A stretch of 64,000 nucleotides of DNA from Actinoplanes derwentensis (GTDB taxonomy: Bacteria; Actinomycetota; Actinomycetes; Mycobacteriales; Micromonosporaceae), in the NCBI RefSeq assembly GCF_900104725.1, contig NZ_LT629758.1, positions 1,364,001-1,428,000 of the forward strand, read 5' to 3'. This document shows, one piece after another, positions 8,215-16,018 of the stretch. Every line of letters begins with the position of its first letter. Position 1 is the first letter of the stretch. The translations under genes were made by a program, and so were the position numbers. The notes below the pieces were generated by a model, which was given only the letters and a program-made list of their open reading frames with translations, was not told the origin of the DNA and searched no databases.

Positions 8215-9195
8215 CTACTTGTGGTTGACGCCGTGCATCAGGGCGAGGATCGCCCGGTTCAAGGGGACCGGTACGCCGTGCTGTTCGCCGAGGCGGACCA
8301 CCGCGCCGGTGATCAGTTCGTGTTCGGTGGCGCGGCCGGCCAGCCGGTCGTACAGCATCGAGGTGCCGTCGTCGCCGCCGAACTCGTCGTAGATCTCCAA
8401 GGTGTGATCGACGTCGGCCTCGGTCAGGGCGGCACCGGCCGCCCGGCCGACCGCGATCGCCTCACCCAGCAGGGCGCGGGTCAGCTCCCGGACCGCCGGA
8501 TCGTGCTGGATCACCGACATGCGTTTCAGGGTCAGCGAGGTCACCGGGTTCGCGCCGACGTTGGTCAGCAGCTTGCGCCAGGCGGCCGTCGGGAAGTCGG
8601 CGACCCGTTCGACGTGCAGCCACGAACCGTCGAACAGGGCCGCGAACCCGTCCTTCATGTCGCCCCGGACCACACCGGTGCTCGCCCGGCCGGTGGTGGG
8701 CGCCGTCTCGGTGAAGCCGGGCCGGGCGGTCGCCACCGCCGCGCCGGGGGTGCCGGGCACCGTGATCCGGGCGCCCAGCCGGTGCAGGACGTGGCCGGGG
8801 CCCAGGGACTCGGCCGCCACGTAGACCAGCGCGGGCAGCACCCGGGTGCCACGGGGGACCAGTGGCTCGATGCGCTCGGCGTGATCCACGCCGTTCTGCA
8901 GCACCACGACCGTGGTGTGCGGGCCGACGAGGGGGCCGAACCAGGCGGCCGCGCCCGCCGCGTCCTGGGCCTTGGTCGCCAGCAGCACCCAGTCGACCTC
9001 GGACGCCTCGGACGGGTCGGCCAGCACCGGCACGTCGATCTCGCGCACGCTGTCGGCGCGTTCGACCACCAGCCGCTGCAGCCGCCGTCGCGCGCACACC
9101 ACGACGTCGTGTCCCGCGTCCACCGCAGCCGCCGCGACCACCGTACCGACCGAGCCGGCTCCGATCACCGCGACGCGGGTTCGTCTTGCCGACAT
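8215..9195 (-). CDS. Ketopantoate reductase-family protein (PanE/ApbA-like)
   Basis: A 326-residue NAD(P)H-dependent reductase. Residues about 4-30 are the Rossmann start VAVIGAGSVGTVVAAAAVDAG, followed by LLATKAQD, VVVLQNGVDHAERI and the C-terminal helical domain (AWRKLLTNVGANPVTSLT). PanE makes pantoate for coenzyme A, but many paralogues in actinobacteria have other 2-keto substrates, so panE is not assigned. ATG 9195 has GGGAGG 8 nt upstream and places the Rossmann motif correctly. The longer open frame is ignored. Confidence 0.88.
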   Translation of the reverse strand: MSARRTRVAVIGAGSVGTVVAAAAVDAGHDVVVCARRRLQRLVVERADSVREIDVPVLADPSEASEVDWVLLATKAQDAAGAAAWFGPLVGPHTTVVVLQNGVDHAERIEPLVPRGTRVLPALVYVAAESLGPGHVLHRLGARITVPGTPGAAVATARPGFTETAPTTGRASTGVVRGDMKDGFAALFDGSWLHVERVADFPTAAWRKLLTNVGANPVTSLTLKRMSVIQHDPAVRELTRALLGEAIAVGRAAGAALTEADVDHTLEIYDEFGGDDGTSMLYDRLAGRATEHELITGAVVRLGEQHGVPVPLNRAILALMHGVNHK

Positions 9196-9512
9196 GAACC
9201 AGCCTCCCGAGGCAACTGAGAAGGTTTTCTCACTTCCCAGTCTGCGGGAGTTCGTTTTCCGGCCCGTTACGTCGCGGGGAAACCCGGGTGTCACCCACCC
9301 CCGCCCGGCGCGGCGTGTGTGGCGCTATCGGAGGACGTGTCCGGCGCTCTAGGCGGGAGCGGTATCGTCGTGCGGGTGCCTTGCTCGACGCACGGCGTCC
9401 CTGAACCTTTCATCACACGGCGGGGCCCGGGCGGCCCGTCATCGGTTCGGGGACCCGGCATCGGGTTCGGCACCGGGTTCACAGAGGTTCGTTGAGGTGC
9501 GGTGGAGGATTG
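9196..9512. other. 317-bp spacer without a gene
   Basis: This lies between the divergent reductase and hypothetical genes. It is GC-rich with short imperfect repeats (CCCGGCATCGGGTTCGG, GCACCGGGTTC) near 9450-9480. It must hold two promoters, but no clear -35/-10 pair or operator is recognised. Confidence 0.5.
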
Positions 9513-10037
9513 ATGGACACCTACGAGACTGATCCCATCGGGGCGGCTCCGGCGGTGGCGCGGCTGCTGCTGGAGCTTCGCGGTCGGGCGAACGTCGACG
9601 TGAAGCCGGTCGGCCGCAGTCTCCAGGTCCGCCCCAAGGGCGGCAAGCGGCTCGCCGTCAACATCCACCCCGGTGGTGTCGACGTTGCCGTGGACCCGGA
9701 GAGTGCGACCGCCTTCCTGGCGGAGGTCGAGGGCTCCTACCTGAAGGATCCGGAGGACCCGGCCGGTCTCGTCTCGCTCGACGCCGACTGGATCGACATC
9801 AACTACGACGCGCTGCTCGACGCCGCGGTCAAGGCCGTCGAGGTGCAGGCGGCTCCCAAGGTGGCCGCCGCGCCCCGGGCGCGAGCCACCGCCACCGGGA
9901 CGGGAACGACCACCACCCGCAAGGCCGCGGCCCCGGCGAAGGTCAAGCCGGCCCCGCGCCCGGAGCCCAAGATCTGCTCGTCCTGCCGTCAGTACGAGTT
10001 GCTGGCCAGCGGCGAGTGCCCGTCCGGGTACTGCTGA
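9513..10037 (+). CDS. Hypothetical protein with C-terminal Cys-rich (zinc-ribbon-like) motif
   Basis: A 174-residue protein from ATG 9513, with GGAGG 4 nt upstream. Residues 1-110 form a compact alpha/beta domain (PAVARLLLELRGRANVDVKPV; LAVNIHPGGVDVAVDPESATAFL). Residues about 115-150 are an Ala/Pro/Thr/Lys linker. The C-terminus carries CSSCRQYELLASGECPSGYC, a CxxC plus two more Cys that could bind zinc. I do not recognise the family. It is cytoplasmic by appearance, and the role is unknown. Confidence 0.75.
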   Translation: MDTYETDPIGAAPAVARLLLELRGRANVDVKPVGRSLQVRPKGGKRLAVNIHPGGVDVAVDPESATAFLAEVEGSYLKDPEDPAGLVSLDADWIDINYDALLDAAVKAVEVQAAPKVAAAPRARATATGTGTTTTRKAAAPAKVKPAPRPEPKICSSCRQYELLASGECPSGYC

Positions 10038-10151
10038 GCGGCCGGCCGCGGCCACCGCATTCGGCCCGGCGGCCGCGAGTCGGCGGTGACCCGCCGGCCG
10101 CCTCGCGTGGTGGTGGCGGGACCGTCGACGAACGTACGAAATAATCTCGGT

Positions 10152-10796
10152 ATGTCGGGGTGGGAACCGCGGGACGAACGGCGGCCGCGGCGCGGGGACG
10201 CCCGGTTGCGGCGGGCCGCGCTGCTGGCCGCGGTGGGGGAGTTGCTGGCCGAGCGGGGGCCGGGGTTCTCGCTGGCGGAGGCCGCCGAGCGGGCCGGGAT
10301 CTCGACCGCCACCGCCTACCGGAACTTCTCCGACACGGCGAGCGCGGTCGACGCGTTCTGGGCGGAGATGACCGGCGAGTTGCTGGAGGCCTTCGACCGG
10401 TTGCCGCCCGGAACGGACCCGGTCGCGGACATTCGGGCGGTCTGCCGGGAATGGGTCGAGCGGGCGTCCCGATGGGGTGCCGCAGCGGTTCATGTGCGGT
10501 CGCCGAGAGGTGTGCTGGAGCGGCGTTCGGACTCGTTCGTCGGCGGCCTCTACGCGCGATTGGACCGCCTGGTGGAGGCGGCTGTCGCGGCGGGCGCGGT
10601 ACCGGCGCAGGATGTCCGGTTCGCGGTGCTGATGTGGGTGACGATCTTCGACGAGCGGGTGGTCGTCGACCTGACCGGCACTCTCGGCTGGACTGTGGAC
10701 CAGGCCGCCGACCAGCTGATCGAGGCCCTGCTGCGGATTCTCGGGGCCGCGCCCCGGCCGTGCGGTGAGCTATCGTCGACTACGGAACACCACTGA
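10152..10796 (+). CDS. TetR-family transcriptional regulator
   Basis: A 214-residue TetR protein. The HTH is at about residues 18-64 (LRRAALLAAVGELLAERGPGFSLAEAAERAGISTATAYRNF), followed by an all-helical ligand domain. The ATG at 10152 was preferred over an upstream in-frame start because it gives the normal short N-terminus. It is immediately followed by the leader/attenuator and remnant of an ABC-F gene, so it may once have regulated that resistance gene. The ligand is unknown. Confidence 0.87.
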   Translation: MSGWEPRDERRPRRGDARLRRAALLAAVGELLAERGPGFSLAEAAERAGISTATAYRNFSDTASAVDAFWAEMTGELLEAFDRLPPGTDPVADIRAVCREWVERASRWGAAAVHVRSPRGVLERRSDSFVGGLYARLDRLVEAAVAAGAVPAQDVRFAVLMWVTIFDERVVVDLTGTLGWTVDQAADQLIEALLRILGAAPRPCGELSSTTEHH

Positions 10797-10808
10797 GATC
10801 GGAGAGAC

Positions 10809-10838
10809 ATGGCAGGGGACGACGACATCGCAGGGTGA
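10809..10838 (+). CDS. Nine-residue leader peptide of the ABC-F locus
   Basis: ATG 10809 behind GGAGAG encodes MAGDDDIAG and stops at TGA 10836-10838. It is followed within 13 nt by an intrinsic-terminator hairpin and then the ABC-F start at 10914. Short leaders ahead of an attenuator are the known way antibiotic-resistance ABC-F genes in Gram-positive bacteria sense a stalled ribosome. The coding status is inferred from this layout. Confidence 0.6.
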   Translation: MAGDDDIAG

Positions 10839-10850
10839 AGGCCCCGCCCC

Positions 10851-10875
10851 GGCCGTCCGTGTGACGGCTTTCTTT
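10851..10875 (+). terminator. Attenuator hairpin between leader peptide and ABC-F gene
   Basis: The stem GCCGTC (10852-10857) with GACGGC (10863-10868) is closed by a 5-nt loop and followed by TTTCTTT, a clear intrinsic terminator placed upstream of the ABC-F coding start. A GC-rich tract just before it (10839-10851) could form an alternative pairing. Confidence 0.72.
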
Positions 10876-10913
10876 GTCGTGCCCTGAATTCCCTTTCATT
10901 CCCTGGGGTCTCC

Positions 10914-11748
10914 ATGTCCATTTCTGTCACCGATCTGTCCTTTTCGTGGCCGGATGACACTCCGGTCTTCGATCGCCTGTCGTTCTCCGTGCCGGAGGGC
11001 CGCACCGGGCTGGTGGCCGCCAACGGCGCCGGCAAGTCCACGCTGCTGAAACTGATCGCCGGCGCGCTGAGCCCGTCCGGCGGCACCGTCACCGTCCGTG
11101 GTGTGCTCGGATATCTGCCGCAGCACCTGCCGCTGGTGGCGGACCAGACGGTCGCGCAGGTCCTCGGCGTCGACCGGGTGCTGGCCGCCCTGCACGCCAT
11201 CGAGTCCGGCGACCCGGCCGAGGAGCATTTCACCACGGTCGGTGACGACTGGGACATCGAGGAGCGCACCCGCGCCGAACTCGACCGTCTCGGCCTCGCC
11301 GAGGTCACCCTCGACCGCCGCCTCGGCACTCTCAGCGGCGGCCAGGTGATCGCCCTGGGCCTCGCCGCCGAGCTGCTGAAACGCCCCGGCGTTCGGCTGC
11401 TCGACGAGCCCACCAACAACCTCGACCGCCAGGTCCGCACCGCCGAGCAGGACCTCAAACGGCAGAAGCGGGAGGCCCAGCAGGCCCGTGAACGTGCCGC
11501 CCGCCGGTGGGGAGCGCCTGCGGGCCACCCTGGCGTGCGTCCTGTTCGCCGAGCCGGCCCCGCAGTTGCTGCTGGACGAACCGACGAACAACCTGGACCT
11601 GATCAGCGCCGGTCAGCTGGAGAGCGCCCTGGTCGCCTACCAGGGGGCGTTCGTCGTGGTCAGCCACGACGAGCGTTTCCTGGCGGCGATCGGCATCAGC
11701 CGCCGCCTTCACCTGGGCGAGGGACACCTCACCACTCCGCCGGGGTGA
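10914..11748 (+). pseudogene. Decayed ABC-F ribosome-protection ATPase (internal deletions and frame change)
   Basis: The first part encodes an ABC-F nucleotide-binding domain: Walker A AANGAGKST, signature TLSGGQ and Walker B VRLLDEPTNNLD. Immediately after Walker B the protein jumps to the charged inter-domain linker (TAEQDLKRQKREAQQARERAARR), losing the end of domain 1. At about 11500 the frame changes and the text resumes at GGERLRATLACVL, then LLLDEPTNNLD and VVSHDERFLAAI, the end of domain 2. Intact relatives are about 530-550 residues. Here about 835 bp remain, so roughly half the gene is missing, including most of domain 2. It should not make a working protein. Confidence 0.85.
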
Positions 11749-11923
11749 CTCGTTTTCCCTAATACCGTTATCGGGGGTGCGGGACCCGGCCGGGTCCCGC
11801 ACCGTACCCCTATTTTCGGGGGACCCCGGAACGGATGGTTCTTGGACAGTCGCGTTGACTTCGAATGCCCGGGGATATCGAGTTGAGGCCTTACTGAGAA
11901 CGAACGGCCTCCGGGAGGCTTTC

Positions 11924-13282
11924 ATGTCCCTTGAACTGGATCGACGGCTCGCGCGCGAGGGAACCCGATTCCGGATCTTTCCGCAGCCCCGATTCCTCCG
12001 TAAAGACGACGGATCCGGGCCGCTGTTCCCGGAACCCGAGGTGGTGGTGGTGTCGGTGGACCCGACCGCGATGCGGGCCGGGCCGGGCGACGACCGGATG
12101 TTCGTGGTCGACGCGGTGGGGAAACTGCCCTACAAGGACTTCTTCCGTCCCCCGTGGCGCGGGTCGTCGCGCCCGCCGGTCCAGCCGGGTGCGGACGGTC
12201 ATTTCGATCAGATCGATCCGGCGAGCCGGGAATTCTCCGCGGCCACCATGTACGCGACCGTCCGGCGCGTCCTCGACATCTGGGAGGACTACTTCGGACG
12301 TACGATTCAATGGCATTTCGAGTCCGATTTCGAACGTCTCGAACTGATCCCATTGATCGAATGGGACAACGCCCAGTCGGGGTACGGTTTCCTCGAGTTC
12401 GGCTTCGGCCGGAAACCGAACGGCACCATCGACCACGCCCGGCCGTACTGCGAGAACTTCGACGTCCTCGCCCACGAACTCGGGCACAGCGTCATCTTCG
12501 CCGAGGTCGGTGTGCCGGCCAGCCCGCTCGACGAGGCCGTCGACTACGGCGGCATGCACGAGTCGGCCGGCGACCTGGTCGCGATCGTGGCGTCGCTGCA
12601 TTTCCACTCGCTGGTCGACTACCTGCTGGAGAGCACCAAGGGCAACCTGCTCACCATCAACGGCCTGGACCGGGTGGGTGAGCTGTCGGACAGCTCGGAG
12701 ATCCGGATCGCGTTCAACAACAAGCGGATGTCGGAGGTCGGCGACGAGCCGCACCGGCGGTCGCTGCCGCTGACCGGGGCGATCTTCGACACCATGGTCG
12801 AGGTGTTCCAGCAGGACCTGGTCGCCAAGAAACTGATCAGCGAGGAACTGCGCGAGCGATCCACGAACCTGCCGGGCAGCGCGCTCGACCTGGCCGAGAT
12901 CCAGGCCGGTTTCACCGCCGCTTACCTCGGCAACGAGGCCGCCTTCAAGGAGTCGCTGCTGCTGGCCCGCGACTATCTGGGCCGGCTGCTCGCGGTGACG
13001 TGGAGCAACCTGTCACCGGACTTCCTCACGTACCACGCGATCCTGCGGGCCATGTTGCGCGCCGACCGGGAGCTGAGCGGCGGCGCCAACGCGGCCATCA
13101 TCCGGTCCTGTTTCGCCTGGCGGGAGATCACACCGGTGCCGACGTCGCTGCTGGTACGCAACCACACGGTGGCGTCCTGCGGCCTGGAGAGCGCGGACTT
13201 CGTGGCGGCGCAGCCCGCCGACCAACAGATCCCGGTGCAGCGCCCCGAACGCGCCACGTTCATCTCGCCACGGATGATTTGA
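11924..13282 (+). CDS. HExxH zinc metalloprotease-like protein (gluzincin)
   Basis: A 452-residue protein. HELGH lies at 184-188 in VLAHELGHSVIF, and HESAGD at 212-217 provides a likely third zinc ligand (E213), as in thermolysin-type gluzincins. No signal peptide or membrane segment is seen, so it appears cytosolic, unusual for an M4-like peptidase. ATG 11924 has GGGAGG 6 nt upstream and was preferred over a start at 11777. The sequence outside the active site is unfamiliar. It follows the ABC-F remnant and precedes a MerR regulator. Peptidase activity is inferred from the motif only. Confidence 0.8.
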   Translation: MSLELDRRLAREGTRFRIFPQPRFLRKDDGSGPLFPEPEVVVVSVDPTAMRAGPGDDRMFVVDAVGKLPYKDFFRPPWRGSSRPPVQPGADGHFDQIDPASREFSAATMYATVRRVLDIWEDYFGRTIQWHFESDFERLELIPLIEWDNAQSGYGFLEFGFGRKPNGTIDHARPYCENFDVLAHELGHSVIFAEVGVPASPLDEAVDYGGMHESAGDLVAIVASLHFHSLVDYLLESTKGNLLTINGLDRVGELSDSSEIRIAFNNKRMSEVGDEPHRRSLPLTGAIFDTMVEVFQQDLVAKKLISEELRERSTNLPGSALDLAEIQAGFTAAYLGNEAAFKESLLLARDYLGRLLAVTWSNLSPDFLTYHAILRAMLRADRELSGGANAAIIRSCFAWREITPVPTSLLVRNHTVASCGLESADFVAAQPADQQIPVQRPERATFISPRMI

Positions 13283-13328
13283 CTCTCCCACCAGGGGAGA
13301 CCCGAACGTGGTGGGCGAAGGAGGAACC

Positions 13329-14162
13329 GTGCCGGACGACCTGATCCCGATCGGGCGCTTCTCCCGGATGAGCCGGCTGTCGATCAAAGCCCTGCGCTTC
13401 TATGACGAGCAGGGACTGCTGACCCCCGCCCGGGTGGACCCGGCCTCGGGCTACCGCTTCTACCGGCGGGGCCAGGCCGGGCGCGCCGAGGCGATCCGGG
13501 TGCTGCGCCTGATCGACATGCCGGTCACCGAGATCCGCGACCTGCTCGCCGACGACGACCCGGAGCTGACCGGCAAACGCCTGTCGGCGCACCGGGAGCG
13601 GCTGCGGGACCGGCTCGCCGAGCAGGAGCGGATGCTGCGGTTCCTCGAACGTCTCATCGATCGAGGAGGAAACGTCATGCCCTACCAGGTGACGGTCAAA
13701 GAGGTCGCGGCGAACCCGGTGGCCGGGCTACGGCTCACCGCCAGCCTCGCCACCATCGGCGCGGTGCTCCAGCAGGGATTCGGCACGGTCGCCGGTGCCC
13801 TCGGCGCGGCCGGGGTCGCCCCGGCCGGTCCGCCGTTCGTCGTCTATCACGACGTCATCGACGAGCGGACCGAAGGCGAGGTGGAGATCTGCCTCCCGGT
13901 CCCGGCCGGGACACCTGTCCCGTCCGGTCCGGTCTACTACCGGGAAGTGCCCGGCGGGCCGGTCGCCTCGACCATCCATCGCGGGCCCTACCAGGAGATC
14001 TCCCCGGCCTACCACGTGGTCACCGGCTGGATCGAGGAGCACGGCATCGTGGCCCACGGGGCGCCCCGGGAGATCTATCTGAACGATCCGCAGAGCGCTG
14101 GCAGCCCGGAGGAACTGATCACCGAGTTGCAGTTCCCGATCGACAGGGTGCCGCCGGCGTGA
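13329..14162 (+). CDS. MerR-family regulator with GyrI-like effector domain
   Basis: A 277-residue regulator. The N-terminal MerR HTH (IGRFSRMSRLSIKALRFYDEQGLL, then VDPASGYRFYRR) is followed by the dimer helix (about residues 75-110) and a GyrI-like small-molecule-binding domain (YQVTVKEVAANPVAGLRLTA; IHRGPYQEISPAYHVVTGWI). This is the BmrR-type layout used to sense drugs or lipophilic cations. GTG 13329 follows AAGGAGGAA directly. A GTG at 13308 is less likely. No efflux gene is next to it, so its target is not obvious. Confidence 0.9.
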   Translation: MPDDLIPIGRFSRMSRLSIKALRFYDEQGLLTPARVDPASGYRFYRRGQAGRAEAIRVLRLIDMPVTEIRDLLADDDPELTGKRLSAHRERLRDRLAEQERMLRFLERLIDRGGNVMPYQVTVKEVAANPVAGLRLTASLATIGAVLQQGFGTVAGALGAAGVAPAGPPFVVYHDVIDERTEGEVEICLPVPAGTPVPSGPVYYREVPGGPVASTIHRGPYQEISPAYHVVTGWIEEHGIVAHGAPREIYLNDPQSAGSPEELITELQFPIDRVPPA

Positions 14163-14168
14163 TGCCCG

Positions 14169-14209
14169 CCCGCCCACCGGCATTGGAGCACCGATCGCCG
14201 GTGGGCGGG
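14169..14209 (+). terminator. Terminator of the MerR gene
   Basis: Perfect 13-bp arms CCCGCCCACCGGC (14169-14181) and GCCGGTGGGCGGG (14197-14209) with a 15-nt loop start 7 nt past the stop codon. No T run follows, as is common in high-GC genomes. Confidence 0.7.
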
Positions 14210-14388
14210 TACCGATCACGGATTCCGGTCCCGGTGGTCCGTTCCCGGGCCTGAACGGCCGATGTCGGGCTGATTCGGCACCTCGGGCCGTCCGCCGCGT
14301 GGTCCCCTTTTCCGGTAGTGCGCTCGGCCGGTGAGGTGAACCGCCGTGCCGGTCGCGCTCCTGGATCGACCTCGGAGGGAGTGGCGCG

Positions 14389-14619
14389 ATGAACAGGACG
14401 ATGCGGCTGCTGGTGACCGGAACAGGGCTGATCGCGGGGGCGATGTTCCTGGCCGGACCGGCGCTGGCCACCACGGAGTGTTGCCAGCCGGAGATCCCCG
14501 TCTCGACGCCCGAATCCGGGACGGCGAGCCACAGCCCGAAGCCGGGCGACCCCGAGGAGGAGATCGTCACGAACTTCCACAGTGGCCCCTGGTTCCCCGC
14601 CCCGGTCGGCGTCAACTGA
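14389..14619 (+). CDS. Small secreted protein
   Basis: A 76-residue protein with a clear Sec signal peptide (MNRTMRLLVTG, then a hydrophobic core ending AGPALA). The mature part is about 48 residues and acidic/Pro-rich, with an adjacent Cys pair (TTECCQPEIPV) and the ending FHSGPWFPAPVGVN. The start has GGAGGGAG about 9 nt upstream. I do not recognise the family. Its size and export suggest a secreted peptide or cell-wall protein of unknown role. Confidence 0.72.
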   Translation: MNRTMRLLVTGTGLIAGAMFLAGPALATTECCQPEIPVSTPESGTASHSPKPGDPEEEIVTNFHSGPWFPAPVGVN

Positions 14620-14696
14620 GCACGTCGGCCCAGCTCAGAGTCGTGTGAGAGGCTGGAGGCCCGTTCGCTCCATCAGCCGGCAAGGAAACACCGACC

Positions 14697-15035
14697 GTGA
14701 GCAGGCACCGTGAGAACCTGGGCATCCTGCTTCGCCACGTGCACACCGGCGGCCCGTTGACCAGGGCCGTCCTCGCCGAGCGGATGGGCGTCAACCGCAG
14801 CACCATCCTCGCCCTGACCACCGAGCTGGCCGCCGCGGGCCTGGTCAGCGAGGAGAGCCCGGCCGTCCCGGAAGGTGCGGGCCGCCCGTCGCTGGTGGTG
14901 CGACCGGCGACCGGCCGGGTGTTCGTGCTCGCCTTCGACGTGTCCGTCGACCGGCTCGTCGCGGCCCGGGTCGGGCTCGGCGGCGAGATCCTCGACCGGC
15001 GCGAGGCCGCCCGATTCCCCCGGCCGGCTAGTTGA
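14697..15035 (+). pseudogene. Truncated ROK-family regulator (N-terminal HTH only)
   Basis: It encodes 112 residues. A winged HTH (MSRHRENLGILLRHVHTGG, LAERMGVNRSTILALTTELAAAGLV) and a GRPSLVVRP hinge lead into the first strand of a ROK kinase-like domain (VFVLAFDVSVDRLVAARVGLGGEILD). It then stops at TAG, where intact ROK regulators continue to about 380-400 residues. The rest of the sugar-binding domain is absent downstream. It may be a relic, or a short DNA-binding protein. A LacI-like operator follows 60 bp later. Confidence 0.8.
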
Positions 15036-15094
15036 ACGTCTCGTCGTCTACGGTCCTGGTTCGTCCTTGCCGGGGATGGATCGTTGGCGCTACG

Positions 15095-15116
15095 TTGCCT
15101 GAGGAAAGCGCTTACC
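15095..15116. promoter_or_regulatory. LacI/ROK-type operator copy 1
   Basis: TTGCCTGAGGAAAGCGCTT (15095-15113) contains the near-palindrome GGAAAGCGCTTACC (15103-15116). The first 19 bases recur exactly at 19801-19819, before the GH42 fusion gene. This copy lies 38 bp before the DUF6807 gene. GGAA-GCGC-TTCC-like palindromes are typical LacI-family sites. Confidence 0.65.
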
Positions 15117-15153
15117 CGCAGGCCGGAAAGCCGAACTGAGGAAAGGGTCGAGG

Positions 15154-15942
15154 ATGACCGAACTGCTTGTCGACGGGACCCCGGTCGCCACCTACGTGAC
15201 CACCCCCGATGTCGACATCCGCCTGGCTCCGCGGCCCTATCTGCACCCGATCCGGACTCTGGGCGGCACGGTCGTCACCGACGAGTATCCGGAGGACCAC
15301 CCCTGGCACCTCGGCGTCTCGGTGACGATGCAGGACGTCGCCGGGGTCAACGTCTGGGGTGGGCGCACCTACGTCCGCGACGAGGGCTACATCTGGCGTG
15401 ACGACCACGGGCAGGTGCTCTCCGACGGTCAGGAACCGGTCGACGGCGGCTTCACCGACAGTCTCCGCTGGGTCGACGGCTCGGACCGGACGATCCTGCG
15501 GGAGCAGCGTTCGGTCACCGCCCGGCACGCTGTGCACGGCTGGGAGCTGCTTTTCCGGTACGAACTGGCGGTCCCCGGCCAAGCCGAGGTCACCCTCGGC
15601 AGTCCCGCGACGAACGGGCGCACCGGCGGAGCGGGCTACGGCGGCTTCTTCTGGCGGGCCACGGCCGGCACGGCGGAAGCGTTCGTCCCGTCCGGCGGCG
15701 AGGCCCACGGTTCCACCGATCCGTGGCTGGCGCTGGCGGTGCAGGACTCGTACACGCTGGTCTTCCGGGGTATCGCCGGCGCCGACCGGTGGTTCGCCCG
15801 TACCGGCGACTACAACGGCGTCTGTACCGCCCACGCCTGGGAAGATCTTTTGACGATCAAGCCCGGCGCCCCGTTGACCAGACAGATCAGCGTCCTGATC
15901 GCCGACGGCCGCCTGACCCGCGACGAGATCGAGGCGCTCTGA
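15154..15942 (+). CDS. DUF6807/PmoA-like protein of sugar catabolic regions
   Basis: A 262-residue soluble beta-rich protein. The segments RPYLHPIRTLGGTVVTDEYPEDHPWHLGVSV and AGYGGFFWRAT are hallmarks of the DUF6807 ('PmoA family') proteins often found with sugar oxidoreductases and LacI/ROK regulators in actinobacteria. Its biochemical role is not established; the name refers to annotation practice, not methane oxidation. ATG 15154 has GAAAGGG upstream. The shared operator suggests co-regulation with the beta-galactosidase fusion at 19.9 kb. Confidence 0.82.
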   Translation: MTELLVDGTPVATYVTTPDVDIRLAPRPYLHPIRTLGGTVVTDEYPEDHPWHLGVSVTMQDVAGVNVWGGRTYVRDEGYIWRDDHGQVLSDGQEPVDGGFTDSLRWVDGSDRTILREQRSVTARHAVHGWELLFRYELAVPGQAEVTLGSPATNGRTGGAGYGGFFWRATAGTAEAFVPSGGEAHGSTDPWLALAVQDSYTLVFRGIAGADRWFARTGDYNGVCTAHAWEDLLTIKPGAPLTRQISVLIADGRLTRDEIEAL

Positions 15943-16018
15943 CCGGCCTGCGGTGACCTCACCGCGATACGGCCTGCTCGCGGCGCGATCGCTGGGGTCT
16001 GGCAGTGAGCGGGCCGGG

